Part shown: positions 32,822-41,096 of the stretch, piece after piece | Layout of the letters: each line of letters begins with the position of its first letter | How positions within the stretch are numbered: position 1 is the stretch's first letter | DNA from: an uncultured Lachnospiraceae bacterium | GTDB taxonomy: Bacteria; Bacillota; Clostridia; Lachnospirales; Lachnospiraceae | DNA length: 64,000 nt | Assembly: GCA_947626775.1 (NCBI GenBank) | Contig: CANQTL010000006.1 | Span: forward strand, 1 to 64,000 | Direction: 5' to 3' | Notes under the pieces: model-generated | The model's database searches: none | Seen by the model: the letters and a program-made list of their open reading frames with translations, nothing else | Told to the model about the DNA's origin: nothing | Program-made: the position numbers and the translations under genes

Positions 32822-32836
32822 TTCGCTTGCGCCTCT

Positions 32837-33658
32837 TTAGTCTGTCAGTTCGTACTCCACTGTCACGGAGGCTTTCACGGCAATTTCGCCGGGCATGATC
32901 TGCGACAAGTCCTCCTCCGCATCGGACAAAGCCATTTCCTTGCGGGCGTTTAAGGCGTTGACGCTGGCGGAATCCTCATAGCGGGCCTGAGTGTAGCCGC
33001 TGGTTTCCTGAATGGTCAGGACTCTCCCGACCTTCGCGCCGGAAGCAGCCGCCAGCACATCCGCTTTCTGCCGGGCCATATCCACGGCTTTGGTCAGGGC
33101 TTCCTGATAGCTTTGGTCGTAGCCGCTGGCCTGATAGGTGATGGACTGCACCGTGTTGATACCGGAGGCCACCGACTGGGACAGAATATCGCCCAGACCT
33201 TCGATCTTTAAGTCCGATACCGTCAAGGCAGTCTCGGCTTCGTATCCTGTGATTCTGGCGGTGCTGCCGCTGTAGTCGTATACCGGGCGCATGGAAAAGT
33301 CCGAGGTCTGGATTGAACTCTCCGCCACGCCAAGGGTTTGCAGCAGTTCCGTCACCTGTGCCACGGACGCCGCGTTTTGCTGCTGGCAGTCCGCCGCCGT
33401 GCCGCTCTCGGTGCGGACGCTGTATACCACCTCCGCGATGTCCGGCACGACGGACACTGTCTCGCTGCTGTCTACGGAGACAAAGCGGATTTCAGATTGT
33501 GTCTGTAACGCTGCAGGGGCTGTCTGCCCGGCATTTTGCACCGCGGCGTTTGTGTCCGCTGCCGGAGCGCCTGCGGGCTGGCTGCCGCAGCCGGTCAATA
33601 GCAGCGCGCCCATAAGAAGCGGCGTCAGAGTGGAAGCGGGATTGTTTTTCTTTTTCAT
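32837..33658 (-). CDS. SIMPL (DUF541) domain lipoprotein
   Basis: The protein has 273 residues. A lysine-rich start and hydrophobic stretch end in the lipobox LLTGC (about residues 21-25), so it is lipid-anchored outside the cell. An A/T/Q-rich linker (28-58) leads to the SIMPL domain (about 62-273): SVVPDIAEVVYSVRTE, SIQTSDFSMRPVYDY, DILSQSVASGINTVQSITYQ and LTKAVDMARQKADVLAAASG, typical of the family. SIMPL proteins form ring-like oligomers with unclear function, some linked to oxidative or envelope stress. GGAGG is 11 bases upstream of the ATG at 33658; a longer frame to 33784 has no start signal. Confidence 0.88.
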   Translation of the reverse strand: MKKKNNPASTLTPLLMGALLLTGCGSQPAGAPAADTNAAVQNAGQTAPAALQTQSEIRFVSVDSSETVSVVPDIAEVVYSVRTESGTAADCQQQNAASVAQVTELLQTLGVAESSIQTSDFSMRPVYDYSGSTARITGYEAETALTVSDLKIEGLGDILSQSVASGINTVQSITYQASGYDQSYQEALTKAVDMARQKADVLAAASGAKVGRVLTIQETSGYTQARYEDSASVNALNARKEMALSDAEEDLSQIMPGEIAVKASVTVEYELTD

Positions 33659-33777
33659 ATGACAGGATCCTCCTTTGGGAGCGTCTGCTCCTGTTATAAA
33701 TACCCGTGACGCCGGCAAAAGGTTGCCTGCCATGATCTGATTGGGAAAATAATTGTAAAAAGATTTTGAAAAACCGG

Positions 33778-33836
33778 TTGACACAAGGGTTAGTTTATGC
33801 TAACCTATAATGCGCAGAGGTTAGTCGATACTAACC
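33778..33836 (+). promoter_or_regulatory. feo promoter with two tandem dyad operators (iron-repressor type)
   Basis: TTGACA is at 33778-33783 and TATAAT at 33806-33811, a long 22-base spacing. Site 1, GGTTAGTTTATGCTAACC (33788-33805), has 6-bp perfect arms and fills the space up to the -10. Site 2, GGTTAGTCGATACTAACC (33819-33836), has 7-bp perfect arms and covers the start point. Their starts are 31 bases apart, about three helical turns. The TTAG/CTAA arms resemble DtxR/IdeR-type iron boxes, which fits repression of ferrous-iron uptake by iron. The regulator gene is not in the window. Confidence 0.65.
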
Positions 33837-33911
33837 AAACGGCGGACTCTGACATAAAATACAGTAAAATCATACATAGTCCGGCGGGGCAGATAAGGAG
33901 GAGATGAGCGT

Positions 33912-34121
33912 ATGCCATTGACGTTTGCAAAAGAGGGAGAGGTTTCTTCCATCAAGAAGATCGGCGGCAAGGAGGAAGTCAGGCAGTTTCTCGAGAATCT
34001 CGGATTCGTGGTAGGGGCGGCGGTGACGGTGATCTCTGCGACGGGCGGCAATCTGATCGTCAATATCAAGGATTCCAGAGTGGCGATCGGCAGGGATATG
34101 GCGAGCCGCATCATGGTCTGA
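33912..34121 (+). CDS. feoA: FeoA family protein (first copy)
   Basis: This 69-residue SH3-like protein has the FeoA pattern: PLTFAKEGEVSSIKKIGG, then EVRQFLENLGFVVGAAVTVIS (helix and strand), and GNLIVNIKDSRVAIGRDMASRIMV. FeoA proteins are small cytosolic partners of FeoB. AAGGAGGAG lies upstream of the ATG. This copy is closest to the iron-responsive operators; a second FeoA gene follows 61 bases downstream. Confidence 0.92.
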   Translation: MPLTFAKEGEVSSIKKIGGKEEVRQFLENLGFVVGAAVTVISATGGNLIVNIKDSRVAIGRDMASRIMV

Positions 34122-34137
34122 TCATTTTTGCCTCGCA

Positions 34138-34153
34138 GTAAGTCATAACTAAC
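34138..34153. promoter_or_regulatory. degenerate third copy of the feo operator
   Basis: The stretch GTAAGTCATAACTAAC between the two feoA genes is, on the opposite strand, GTTAGTTATGACTTAC, which matches most of the upstream operator (GTTAGT arm intact, second arm imperfect). It may bind the same repressor weakly, or be chance. Confidence 0.35.
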
Positions 34154-34182
34154 TTATTGATAGAAAATGGAGGAGAAGACGG

Positions 34183-34404
34183 ATGAAAACATTGCGAGAG
34201 GTGTCCTGCGGCGAGACCGTGACGGTCAGGAAGCTGTCGGGAGAGGGTCCGGTCAAGAGACGGATCATGGATATGGGGATCACCAAGGGCGTGTCTGTCT
34301 ATGTGCGCAAGGTCGCGCCTCTGGGCGATCCCGTGGAAGTCACCGTGCGCGGGTATGAGCTGTCCCTGCGCAAGGCGGACGCCGAGATGATAGAAGTCGA
34401 GTAG
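34183..34404 (+). CDS. feoA: FeoA family protein (second copy)
   Basis: The protein has 73 residues: MKTLREVSCGETVTVRKLSG, VKRRIMDMGITKGVSVYVRKVAPLGDPVEV, and RGYELSLRKADAEMIEVE. MGITKG-x-V and LGDPVEV-x-VRGYELSLR are the signature of the more classical FeoA type. It differs from the first copy, so the two are not a recent duplication. FeoB starts 27 bases downstream. GGAGGAG precedes the ATG. Confidence 0.93.
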   Translation: MKTLREVSCGETVTVRKLSGEGPVKRRIMDMGITKGVSVYVRKVAPLGDPVEVTVRGYELSLRKADAEMIEVE

Positions 34405-34431
34405 GAAATCATAGAGCAGGAGGAGGAAGAA

Positions 34432-36594
34432 ATGGCAATCAGAATTGCGCTCGCAGGGAACCCGAACTGCGGAAAGACAACGCTTTTTAACGCCCTGACG
34501 GGATCGAATCAGTTCGTCGGCAACTGGCCGGGCGTCACGGTGGAGAAGAAAGAGGGTAAGTTAAAGGGAAACAAAGACGTGATCGTCATGGATCTGCCGG
34601 GGATCTATTCTCTGTCCCCGTACACGCTGGAGGAGGTCGTCGCCAGGAATTATCTGATCGGCGAACGGCCCGACGCGATCATCAATATCGTGGACGGAAC
34701 GAACATCGAGAGAAATCTGTATCTGTCCACACAGCTTCTGGAGCTGGGTATTCCGGTCGTCATGGCGGTCAATATGATGGATGTGGTCAGCAAAAACGGC
34801 GACCAGATCTCTCCTGAGAAATTGAGCAAAAGCCTGGGCTGCGAGGTTGTGGAGATCTCCGCGCTGAAGGGCACGGGAATCCAGGAGGCCGCGGACAGGG
34901 CGGTAGCCATCGCGGGGCGAAAGGAACAGAAGATCGCGCACAGATTTGACGAGCGCGTGGAAAATGCGATCTCGGACGTGTCCGCGCTGCTTACGGGCGT
35001 GGAGGAGAGCCAGAAGAGATTTTTTGCAATCAAGCTGCTGGAGAAGGATTCCAAGATCGGCGAACAGCTTGCGGCTGCGCCTGATGTGAGCGCGCAGATC
35101 GGCAGTCTGGAAGAGGCGTTTGACGACGATACGGAGAGCATTATCACCAACGAGCGGTATGTGTATATCTCTTCCATTATCGAGGACTGCATCGTCAAGA
35201 ATAAGAAGAGAGCGATGACAACCTCCGACAAAATCGACAGGATTGTGACGAACAGATGGCTTGCTCTGCCGATTTTCGCGGTGATCATGTTTATCGTATA
35301 CTATGTGTCGGTGACCACGGTGGGAGCTTTCCTCACAGACTGGACGAACGATGTGCTCTTCGGCGAGATCATCCCGCCGGCGATCGAGAGCCTTCTCGTG
35401 AGCGTCGGCTGCGCGGACTGGCTGCAGGGGCTGATTCTGGACGGTATCGTGGCCGGCGTCGGCGCGGTGATCGGTTTCGTGCCTCAGATGCTGGTGCTGT
35501 TCCTGTTCCTGGCGTTTCTGGAGTCCTGTGGGTATATGGCCAGAGTCGCGTTCATCATGGATCGTATCTTCCGCAAGTTCGGTCTGTCGGGCAAATCCTT
35601 TATCCCGATCCTGATCGGCACGGGCTGTGGGGTTCCCGGTATTATGGCCTCCCGTACGATCGAGAACGACAGGGACCGCAAGATGACGATCATGACGACT
35701 ACGTTTATTCCCTGCGGCGCGAAACTGCCGATTATCGCGCTGATTGCGGGCGCGTTCTTCAACAACTCCGGCGCGGTGGCATGGGGCGCGTTTCTGATCG
35801 GTATTGCGGCGATCATCTGCTCGGGCATCATCCTGAAAAAGACGAAGATGTTTGCGGGCGAGCCGGCGCCCTTTGTCATGGAACTCCCTGCATACCATAT
35901 GCCGACTGTCGGCGCGGTGCTCAGGAGCATGTGGGAGCGCGGCTGGTCCTTTATCAAGAAGGCGGGCACGATCATTCTCCTGTCCACCATCGTACTGTGG
36001 TTCCTGATGAGTTTTGGCTGGACGGAGGGCGGCTTCGGCATGCTGGAGGCGGAACAGCTTGACGCCAGCATCCTGGCGAAGATCGGCGGCGCGATTGCCT
36101 GGATCTTCACACCGCTCGGCTGGACGCAGGCCGGCGAGGGCTGGAAGATGGCTGTCGCGGCAGTCAGCGGTCTGATCGCGAAGGAAAACGTGGTGGCGAC
36201 CTTCGGCATGCTGTTCGGTTTTGCGGAAGTGGCTGAGGACGGCGCGGAAGTGTGGGGCAGCCTGGCGGCGGTTATGACGCCGGTTGCGGCGTTCGGCTTC
36301 CTTGCTTTCAATCTCCTGTGCGCCCCCTGTTTCGCGGCGATGGGCGCAATCAAGCGGGAGATGAACAATGCGAAGTGGTTCTGGTTCGCCATCGGCTATC
36401 AGTGCCTGCTCGCCTACATCGTGGCGCTGTGTATTTATCAGCTCGGCACTTTCTTTACGGGCGGCGGGTTCGGCGTCGGCACGGCGGCGGCGCTCCTTAT
36501 GGTGATCGGTTTCCTGTATCTGCTCTTCAGGCCGTACAAAGAAGCCGGTTCCCTGCGGGTTGACACGGCGAAGATTGCAAAAGCGGCGAAATGA
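34432..36594 (+). CDS. feoB: ferrous iron transport protein B
   Basis: This 720-residue membrane GTPase is the Fe2+ permease. The cytosolic G domain has G1 GNPNCGKTTLFN (residues 9-20), the switch-I region NWPGVTVEKKEG, G3 DLPGIYSLSPY, and G4 NMMD. A helical spacer domain follows up to residue 260. The membrane part (about 275-700) has the two Gate motifs, GTGCGVPGIMASRTIENDR with the conserved Cys, and LLCAPCFAAMGA. It is encoded with two FeoA proteins and the Cys-rich mini-protein, so the operon looks complete. GGAGGAGG lies upstream of the ATG. Confidence 0.96.
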   Translation: MAIRIALAGNPNCGKTTLFNALTGSNQFVGNWPGVTVEKKEGKLKGNKDVIVMDLPGIYSLSPYTLEEVVARNYLIGERPDAIINIVDGTNIERNLYLSTQLLELGIPVVMAVNMMDVVSKNGDQISPEKLSKSLGCEVVEISALKGTGIQEAADRAVAIAGRKEQKIAHRFDERVENAISDVSALLTGVEESQKRFFAIKLLEKDSKIGEQLAAAPDVSAQIGSLEEAFDDDTESIITNERYVYISSIIEDCIVKNKKRAMTTSDKIDRIVTNRWLALPIFAVIMFIVYYVSVTTVGAFLTDWTNDVLFGEIIPPAIESLLVSVGCADWLQGLILDGIVAGVGAVIGFVPQMLVLFLFLAFLESCGYMARVAFIMDRIFRKFGLSGKSFIPILIGTGCGVPGIMASRTIENDRDRKMTIMTTTFIPCGAKLPIIALIAGAFFNNSGAVAWGAFLIGIAAIICSGIILKKTKMFAGEPAPFVMELPAYHMPTVGAVLRSMWERGWSFIKKAGTIILLSTIVLWFLMSFGWTEGGFGMLEAEQLDASILAKIGGAIAWIFTPLGWTQAGEGWKMAVAAVSGLIAKENVVATFGMLFGFAEVAEDGAEVWGSLAAVMTPVAAFGFLAFNLLCAPCFAAMGAIKREMNNAKWFWFAIGYQCLLAYIVALCIYQLGTFFTGGGFGVGTAAALLMVIGFLYLLFRPYKEAGSLRVDTAKIAKAAK

Positions 36595-36625
36595 GAGTAT
36601 TCTGTTGATAAAAGGAGTTGAGGTT

Positions 36626-36757
36626 ATGGGTACGGCAGTTGTGCTGGCGATTGTGGCGGGTGCGGCGGTGCTCGCGATACGGAGCATCATCAAAGACAAA
36701 AAGGCCGGAAAATCGGTACAGTGCGGAGACTGTTCCCGCTGCAGCAGATGCCATTGA
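36626..36757 (+). CDS. FeoB-associated Cys-rich membrane protein
   Basis: This 43-residue protein has one membrane helix (MGTAVVLAIVAGAAVLAIRS) and a short cytosolic tail ending QCGDCSRCSRCH with four cysteines. It is the known small companion encoded after feoB in Firmicutes. The tail may hold an iron-sulfur cluster or zinc and play a FeoC-like role, which is not proven. AAAGGAG lies 8 bases before the ATG. Confidence 0.88.
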   Translation: MGTAVVLAIVAGAAVLAIRSIIKDKKAGKSVQCGDCSRCSRCH

Positions 36758-36794
36758 CGGTTTCCGACTGTGAAATCAAAATCATATGCCATAA

Positions 36795-36830
36795 GAAAAG
36801 CGCAGACTAAGAGACGGGTCTGCGCTTTTC
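36795..36830. terminator. terminator of the feo operon, bidirectional
   Basis: GAAAAGCGCAGAC (36795-36807) and GTCTGCGCTTTTC (36818-36830) form a perfect 13-bp stem with a 10-base loop. T runs lie inside the 3' arm on both strands, so it can end the feo transcript and the convergent MoxR-DUF58 operon. Confidence 0.85.
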
Positions 36831-36847
36831 GTCTGTTTTGGAGAGAG

Positions 36848-38074
36848 TCAGTCTTTTTGTCCGTATCGTGCCAGTTCGTAGCGGTCGTGGAGCGCCTGCA
36901 TATCCGCATTTTCCGCAATGCCCGCGTTTCTCTCGATCTCGGTGGGAGATTCGTGCCGCGCCGGTCTGTCCTTTCTGTGCCGCCGGATCATTTTTCGATA
37001 TTCTTTTCTGATGCGCTCGCGCTCTGACAGTCTGCGCTGTCCGGCGGGCGTCTTGGGGATTCTGGCAGCCCGTTCCGTCTCCTGCAGCTCTTCTACCAGA
37101 TCGCCGTTCTCGTCGGCGGCCTCCCGGAAAGCGCGGAAAGTGCGGAAGATTACTCTGAGCAGCGCGATGGCGACGGCGGCGAGGATTGCGATTTCCAGGA
37201 TCTGAGACAGCGTGATCAGCCATTCGGGTGTAGGTTTGGGTTCTCCGAACTGTTCGATCAGCGCCTGGGCAGGGTCTTCGCCGGGAGATTCGGGGCGCAG
37301 TTCCCCGGAGAGCTGAGGGTAGTCGAACTCTATCGGGGTCAGAGCGTTTCTGATGTCACGGTAGGTTCTGCCGGATACGGTTGTCAGCGCGGCCAGCGCG
37401 GTCAGAAGAAACAGGAGCAGAAAGATCGCCAGCATCCCGGCGCCGATGCCATAGATCCTGCGGGAAGGCAGATTACAGGTTCTCTTGTTGAGAGCAAGAT
37501 AGGTTTCCGTCTCACAGATATACTTGTGCACAAGCGCCGCCGGAGTGTACAGCATGGCGCTGAACAGCGCGGCGTTGCACACGGCGGGATTGTCCAGGTT
37601 GAGCGCCAGCGCGTAGACCGCCCCGAAGAGAAGAAGGACGAAGAGGGAGGGCGTTCTCAGGGTGTCGGGGGCAGGACGCCATGACGGGTCGGTTTTCTGT
37701 AAATCGTCACGTTTTTGGCGAAGGCGCCCGACCGCGCGGCCCAGAATGACGGCGCCCGTCTCTATGATGAGAAACGTCATATAGAATCCCTGCACGGAGC
37801 TGTCCGGGACAGGAGAGATGAGCGCCCACCCAAGCGCCGCCGTGACCGCCAGCGAGAGCGCGCCGGCGGCCAGATAAGTCAGCAGTCCGCGGCATTTTTC
37901 GATGGCCAGGTCGGAGAGGATAATCGGCAGGACGACAGCCAGACAGCGGATATACAGCGTTTGCCCGATGGGATCGGGCTGTTTGGCGCCGAGTGTATAA
38001 AAGGCGGGCAGGATGATCGCCAGGATCAGAGCCGCGTGGATCCATTCTGTGGCTTTTTTAATATTTTTTCTCAA
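36848..38074 (-). CDS. multi-pass membrane protein of the MoxR-DUF58 operon (DUF4129-like tail)
   Basis: The 408-residue protein has helices at about 12-30, 37-55, 60-82, 92-112, 150-168, 175-195 and 222-245, then an extracellular loop, a further helix near 300-320, and a charged cytosolic tail (325-408) with REAADENGDLVEELQETERA and many Arg/Glu, resembling the DUF4129 region of such operons. It sits where transglutaminase-like or VWA membrane proteins usually are, but I see no Cys-His-Asp catalytic set and no MIDAS motif. The TTG start overlaps the DUF58 stop as TTGA, with GGGAGGTGG just upstream, so translation is coupled. Confidence 0.7.
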   Translation of the reverse strand: MRKNIKKATEWIHAALILAIILPAFYTLGAKQPDPIGQTLYIRCLAVVLPIILSDLAIEKCRGLLTYLAAGALSLAVTAALGWALISPVPDSSVQGFYMTFLIIETGAVILGRAVGRLRQKRDDLQKTDPSWRPAPDTLRTPSLFVLLLFGAVYALALNLDNPAVCNAALFSAMLYTPAALVHKYICETETYLALNKRTCNLPSRRIYGIGAGMLAIFLLLFLLTALAALTTVSGRTYRDIRNALTPIEFDYPQLSGELRPESPGEDPAQALIEQFGEPKPTPEWLITLSQILEIAILAAVAIALLRVIFRTFRAFREAADENGDLVEELQETERAARIPKTPAGQRRLSERERIRKEYRKMIRRHRKDRPARHESPTEIERNAGIAENADMQALHDRYELARYGQKD

Positions 38075-39198
38075 CTGCTCTCCACCTCCCGTCTGATCAG
38101 ATGCAGATTGTCCGGCGTCTTGATGCCGCAGGCGTCGCCTTTCGCACAGGGAACTACCAGGATTGCCTCCCGCTCCTTTCCTACGAAAGATTCGATGGCA
38201 GACAGATTCTGCGGGGCATTCTTGGAAATCAGGATCGGTACGGCGTCCTCCGGCACATGGGAAGAAAGCGGGGAGCTTCCGCCGTCGCATGTTCCGTCTG
38301 TGACAGGCGGAAACGGAGCGGGTCTTTCGGCGCTTCTGCATTTGGCAAGCAGGCGCTCTATTGTCTCCGACTGTTTTCGACCCCCTGCGGGTTCGATGTA
38401 TGCGGCGCAGTCTGCGTTCACGCAGACGCCGACTTCCATGCCGCGGGCGAGCATTTTCTGTGCCAGCGATGCGGCGACGGAGACGGAGTCTTCCACCAGA
38501 TGTTCATATTTTATGATGCCGCAGTCTTCCATGTCGAGGTAGAGCATCACTTTCTCTGTGAGCGTGGACTCGAAGGTATTGACCATCAGCCCGCCCGTGC
38601 GCGCGCTGGCTTTCCAGTTGATTGTGTTCATGGGATCTGTGGGGGTATATTCGCGTATGGAAGAGAAGGCGAAGGGATCTTCAAAGAGACGTTTCGCACA
38701 CTGCAGGCTTCCCATCAGCCGTTCGCAGGAGACGAGAATATCTGAGACGTCCGTTCGGGCCGCGTAGACATAGAGCTCCGTGTCGGCGGGGCAGTCCGCG
38801 GAATAGCGTTTGGTGTGCAGCATGGAATAGGTGGTGAGCTGGGATCCGTCGATGCGGTAATAGCCCCGTTTCGTGCAGTGCAGCGTCAGTTTCCTGGTGA
38901 CGCGCTGATTGCCAAGCAGGGCGAAAATATCGCGTTTATACACGAAATCGCTGACGTTCGTATTCTCACAGTTCAGGAAGACGAGCCGCCTGTCCAGATG
39001 AAAAGCGGCCTCCAGAACGGGGAGCAGGAGTCTCTTGCGGTTTTCAATCTGTTCCGCGATCTGGGCCTGTTCGCCCGCGTAGGCGAAATTCTGAAGAAAA
39101 TGCAGAGAGACGGTCAGGTTTCGGCTCCAGTGTGAGGCGTAATACAGATCCCAGAGGATCAGAAGAAGCAGAAGCCCTGTGAAAAATAAGCTGATCAT
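38071..39198 (-). CDS. DUF58 domain-containing protein
   Basis: The 375-residue protein has one N-terminal membrane helix (residues 4-20). The DUF58 core has DPFAFSSIREYTPTDPMNTINWKASARTG around residues 175-205, a hallmark with conserved Asp/Asn/Trp-Lys, and TLTEKVMLYLDMEDCG as the start of a VWA-like fold. The function of DUF58 is unknown; it is nearly always coupled to MoxR-type AAA ATPases. Its start overlaps the MoxR stop by four bases (ATGA). Its stop overlaps the next TTG start. Confidence 0.9.
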   Translation of the reverse strand: MISLFFTGLLLLLILWDLYYASHWSRNLTVSLHFLQNFAYAGEQAQIAEQIENRKRLLLPVLEAAFHLDRRLVFLNCENTNVSDFVYKRDIFALLGNQRVTRKLTLHCTKRGYYRIDGSQLTTYSMLHTKRYSADCPADTELYVYAARTDVSDILVSCERLMGSLQCAKRLFEDPFAFSSIREYTPTDPMNTINWKASARTGGLMVNTFESTLTEKVMLYLDMEDCGIIKYEHLVEDSVSVAASLAQKMLARGMEVGVCVNADCAAYIEPAGGRKQSETIERLLAKCRSAERPAPFPPVTDGTCDGGSSPLSSHVPEDAVPILISKNAPQNLSAIESFVGKEREAILVVPCAKGDACGIKTPDNLHLIRREVESS

Positions 39199-40151
39199 GG
39201 TTTGGTCCAGTCCTCCGTCGGAAGCGCGATGCTGCCAAGCAGTCTGTCGATCAGAGTTTCTTTTTCTTCCGGGCGAGCGGTTTCGGAGAGCATTCTGTGC
39301 GCAAGTACAGGGACGGCCACGGCCTTGATGTCTTCCGGCGCCACAAATTCCCGTCCCCGTACCATGGCGTAGCCCTGGGAGGCGCGCAATAGCGCCAGCG
39401 TTCCGCGAGGGCTGACTCCTTCGGCGATGGCGCGGCTGTCGCCCGCAGAAGCGCCGTACTTGCGGGTTCCCTGCACGAGATTTACAATATAATTCCGCAG
39501 ATCCTCATGCACATAGACGTCTTTGCATTTTTTCCGAAGAGACAGGATCTCTTCCCTCGTACATACCGGTGCGAGCTGCTCCAGGGGCTGCGCGCTGATA
39601 TAGCGGTCGATCATTTGCCGCTCCTCCTCGGCTGTGAGGCTTCCCATGCTGATCCGCATGAGAAAGCGGTCCATCTGTGCCTCCGGCAGCGGGTAACAGC
39701 CCAGCGTTTCCACCGGGTTCTGCGTGGCGATGACAAAGAAGGGCGCGCCGAGCGTTCTGGTCACGCCGTCCACCGTGACTTGTCCCTCGCCCATACACTC
39801 GAGCAGACTCGACTGGGTTCTGGGCGTCGCGCGGTTGATCTCGTCCGCCAGCAGCAGATTGGTGAATACGGGGCCTTCCTTAAAGACAAACGAGCCCTTT
39901 TCCTGATTGTAGTAAGACAGACCCGTCACATCGCTGGGCAGCAGATCGGGGGTGAACTGGATCCTGCCGAAGGCGAGGTCCATTGACTTTGCCAGCGATT
40001 TGACGAGCACTGTCTTGCCCGTGCCGGGAACGTCCTCCAGAAGCACATGTCCGCCCGCGGTCAGGGCCGCAAGGAGCAGATCGGTGACGGCTTCCTTGCC
40101 GACGATTACCCGGGAGACGTTTTCTTTGATGCGCGCTAACAGGTCATGCAT
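39195..40151 (-). CDS. MoxR family AAA+ ATPase
   Basis: The 318-residue ATPase has Walker A EDVPGTGKTVLVKSLA (about residues 38-53), FTPDLLPSDVTGL, the Walker B LLLADEINRATPRTQSSLLECM (Asp-Glu near 104), sensor 1 FFVIATQNPVE and the arginine segment RFLMRIS; the lid has DSRAIAEGVSPRGTLALLRAS. MoxR proteins act as chaperones for VWA/DUF58 partners, which matches the two genes after it. It is the first gene of the coupled trio. A lipoprotein gene is 20 bases upstream in the same direction. Confidence 0.94.
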   Translation of the reverse strand: MHDLLARIKENVSRVIVGKEAVTDLLLAALTAGGHVLLEDVPGTGKTVLVKSLAKSMDLAFGRIQFTPDLLPSDVTGLSYYNQEKGSFVFKEGPVFTNLLLADEINRATPRTQSSLLECMGEGQVTVDGVTRTLGAPFFVIATQNPVETLGCYPLPEAQMDRFLMRISMGSLTAEEERQMIDRYISAQPLEQLAPVCTREEILSLRKKCKDVYVHEDLRNYIVNLVQGTRKYGASAGDSRAIAEGVSPRGTLALLRASQGYAMVRGREFVAPEDIKAVAVPVLAHRMLSETARPEEKETLIDRLLGSIALPTEDWTKP

Positions 40152-40171
40152 GGGAGAGATCCTTTCTGCGG

Positions 40172-40849
40172 TCAGTCATCTATTCCAAAATAATATTCTA
40201 ACTGATCTTCCGCTTTGTCAAGTGCGTCTTCCAGTTTTTCCAGTTCCCGTTCCGCGCTTCTGTAGTCGTCTCTTGACAGGGAGCCGCCGCGGACCTGTCT
40301 CTCCAGCTCGTCCTCGTACTGGTCGAGCCGGCGGTCAATGCTCTCCGCCTCCTGTTTGTAGGTGAAGAACTGTTCCAGTTCGGGGTTGGCGCTGCCGGCA
40401 AGCAGAGTGGCCACCCGGGAAGCGAAATCATCCGTCAGTGTGGTCAGACTCTCCATGGTGTCGGCGCCGGATCCTGCGGGAGCGGGCGCCGTGGTATCGC
40501 CGGCTGCAGGAGCTGTCTGTGTATTGTCAGCGGGAGGCTGAGATTCCGCGGCCTGCTGAGCCGGTGCGGCGGGCGCGTCTGCAGGCGGCGTCTGCGTATT
40601 GTCTGCCGGCGCTGCGGACGTATCTGCAGATGGCGTCTGTGTATCGGCCGCGGGCTGTTCCGTTACCGGCGCGGCCGCGGTGTCTGCCTGCTGCAGCTCT
40701 GTGATTTGCTGCTGCAGATCAGCGATTTCCTGACGCAGAGCAGCAGTCTCACCGCTGTCGGCGGCTGAACCACAGGCGGACAGCATACATGTCATGGACA
40801 GCGCGCACGCTGTCCGGATACCGATTGTGCAGAGTTTTGTCTTTTTCAT
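40172..40849 (-). CDS. lipoprotein with coiled coil and Pro/Thr/Ala-rich linker
   Basis: The protein has 225 residues. The signal peptide ends in the lipobox LSAC (about residues 23-26). A coiled coil follows (ALRQEIADLQQQITELQQA, residues 36-54). Residues 55-130 form a linker of repeated ADTQTP/ADNTQTPP/AP units. The C-terminal part (150-225) is predicted all helical and acidic (RRLDQYEDELERQVRGGSL, ELEKLEDALDKAEDQLEYYF). No family is recognised. It may span the wall or bind a partner by coiled coil. It lies 20 bases upstream of moxR, so it is probably part of that operon. Confidence 0.7.
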   Translation of the reverse strand: MKKTKLCTIGIRTACALSMTCMLSACGSAADSGETAALRQEIADLQQQITELQQADTAAAPVTEQPAADTQTPSADTSAAPADNTQTPPADAPAAPAQQAAESQPPADNTQTAPAAGDTTAPAPAGSGADTMESLTTLTDDFASRVATLLAGSANPELEQFFTYKQEAESIDRRLDQYEDELERQVRGGSLSRDDYRSAERELEKLEDALDKAEDQLEYYFGIDD

Positions 40850-40976
40850 TACGAATCCTCCTGATTGCAGATATATTTTGCCATCTTACTGTAAGTATTG
40901 AGTATAAACAGTATAATCCCTAAATGTAAAAAAAGTGTGAAAATCGAAAATAAAAGTGTGAAAATCAAAAACAAGG

Positions 40977-41021
40977 TTGACATATGTAACCCATCATGTT
41001 ATTGTGTAAATAGGGTTACAC
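40977..41021 (+). promoter_or_regulatory. promoter and dyad of the BlaI-M56 operon
   Basis: TTGACA (40977-40982), a 17-base spacer and TATTGT (41000-41005) form a promoter. A perfect dyad, GTGTAAATAGGGTTACAC (41004-41021), covers the end of the -10 and the start site. A second, longer-spaced pair of arms, TGTAACCC (40985-40992) and GGGTTACA (41013-41020), shares the right arm. BlaI-type repressors bind TACA/TGTA dyads, so this is the expected operator. Confidence 0.6.
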
Positions 41022-41096
41022 AAGTAGCCCTATAATGCAAACGATAAGCTGCGACAAAACAAATGCGCTGAATCCGGGGAATAAAAGGAGGAAATT

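Noticed and set aside
34561-36918. A 785-codon open frame on the minus strand across feoB
   Set aside because: It is antisense to a complete, motif-rich feoB, has Arg/His/Gln-rich composition without any domain and no ribosome site. GC-rich third positions produce such mirror frames throughout this window.
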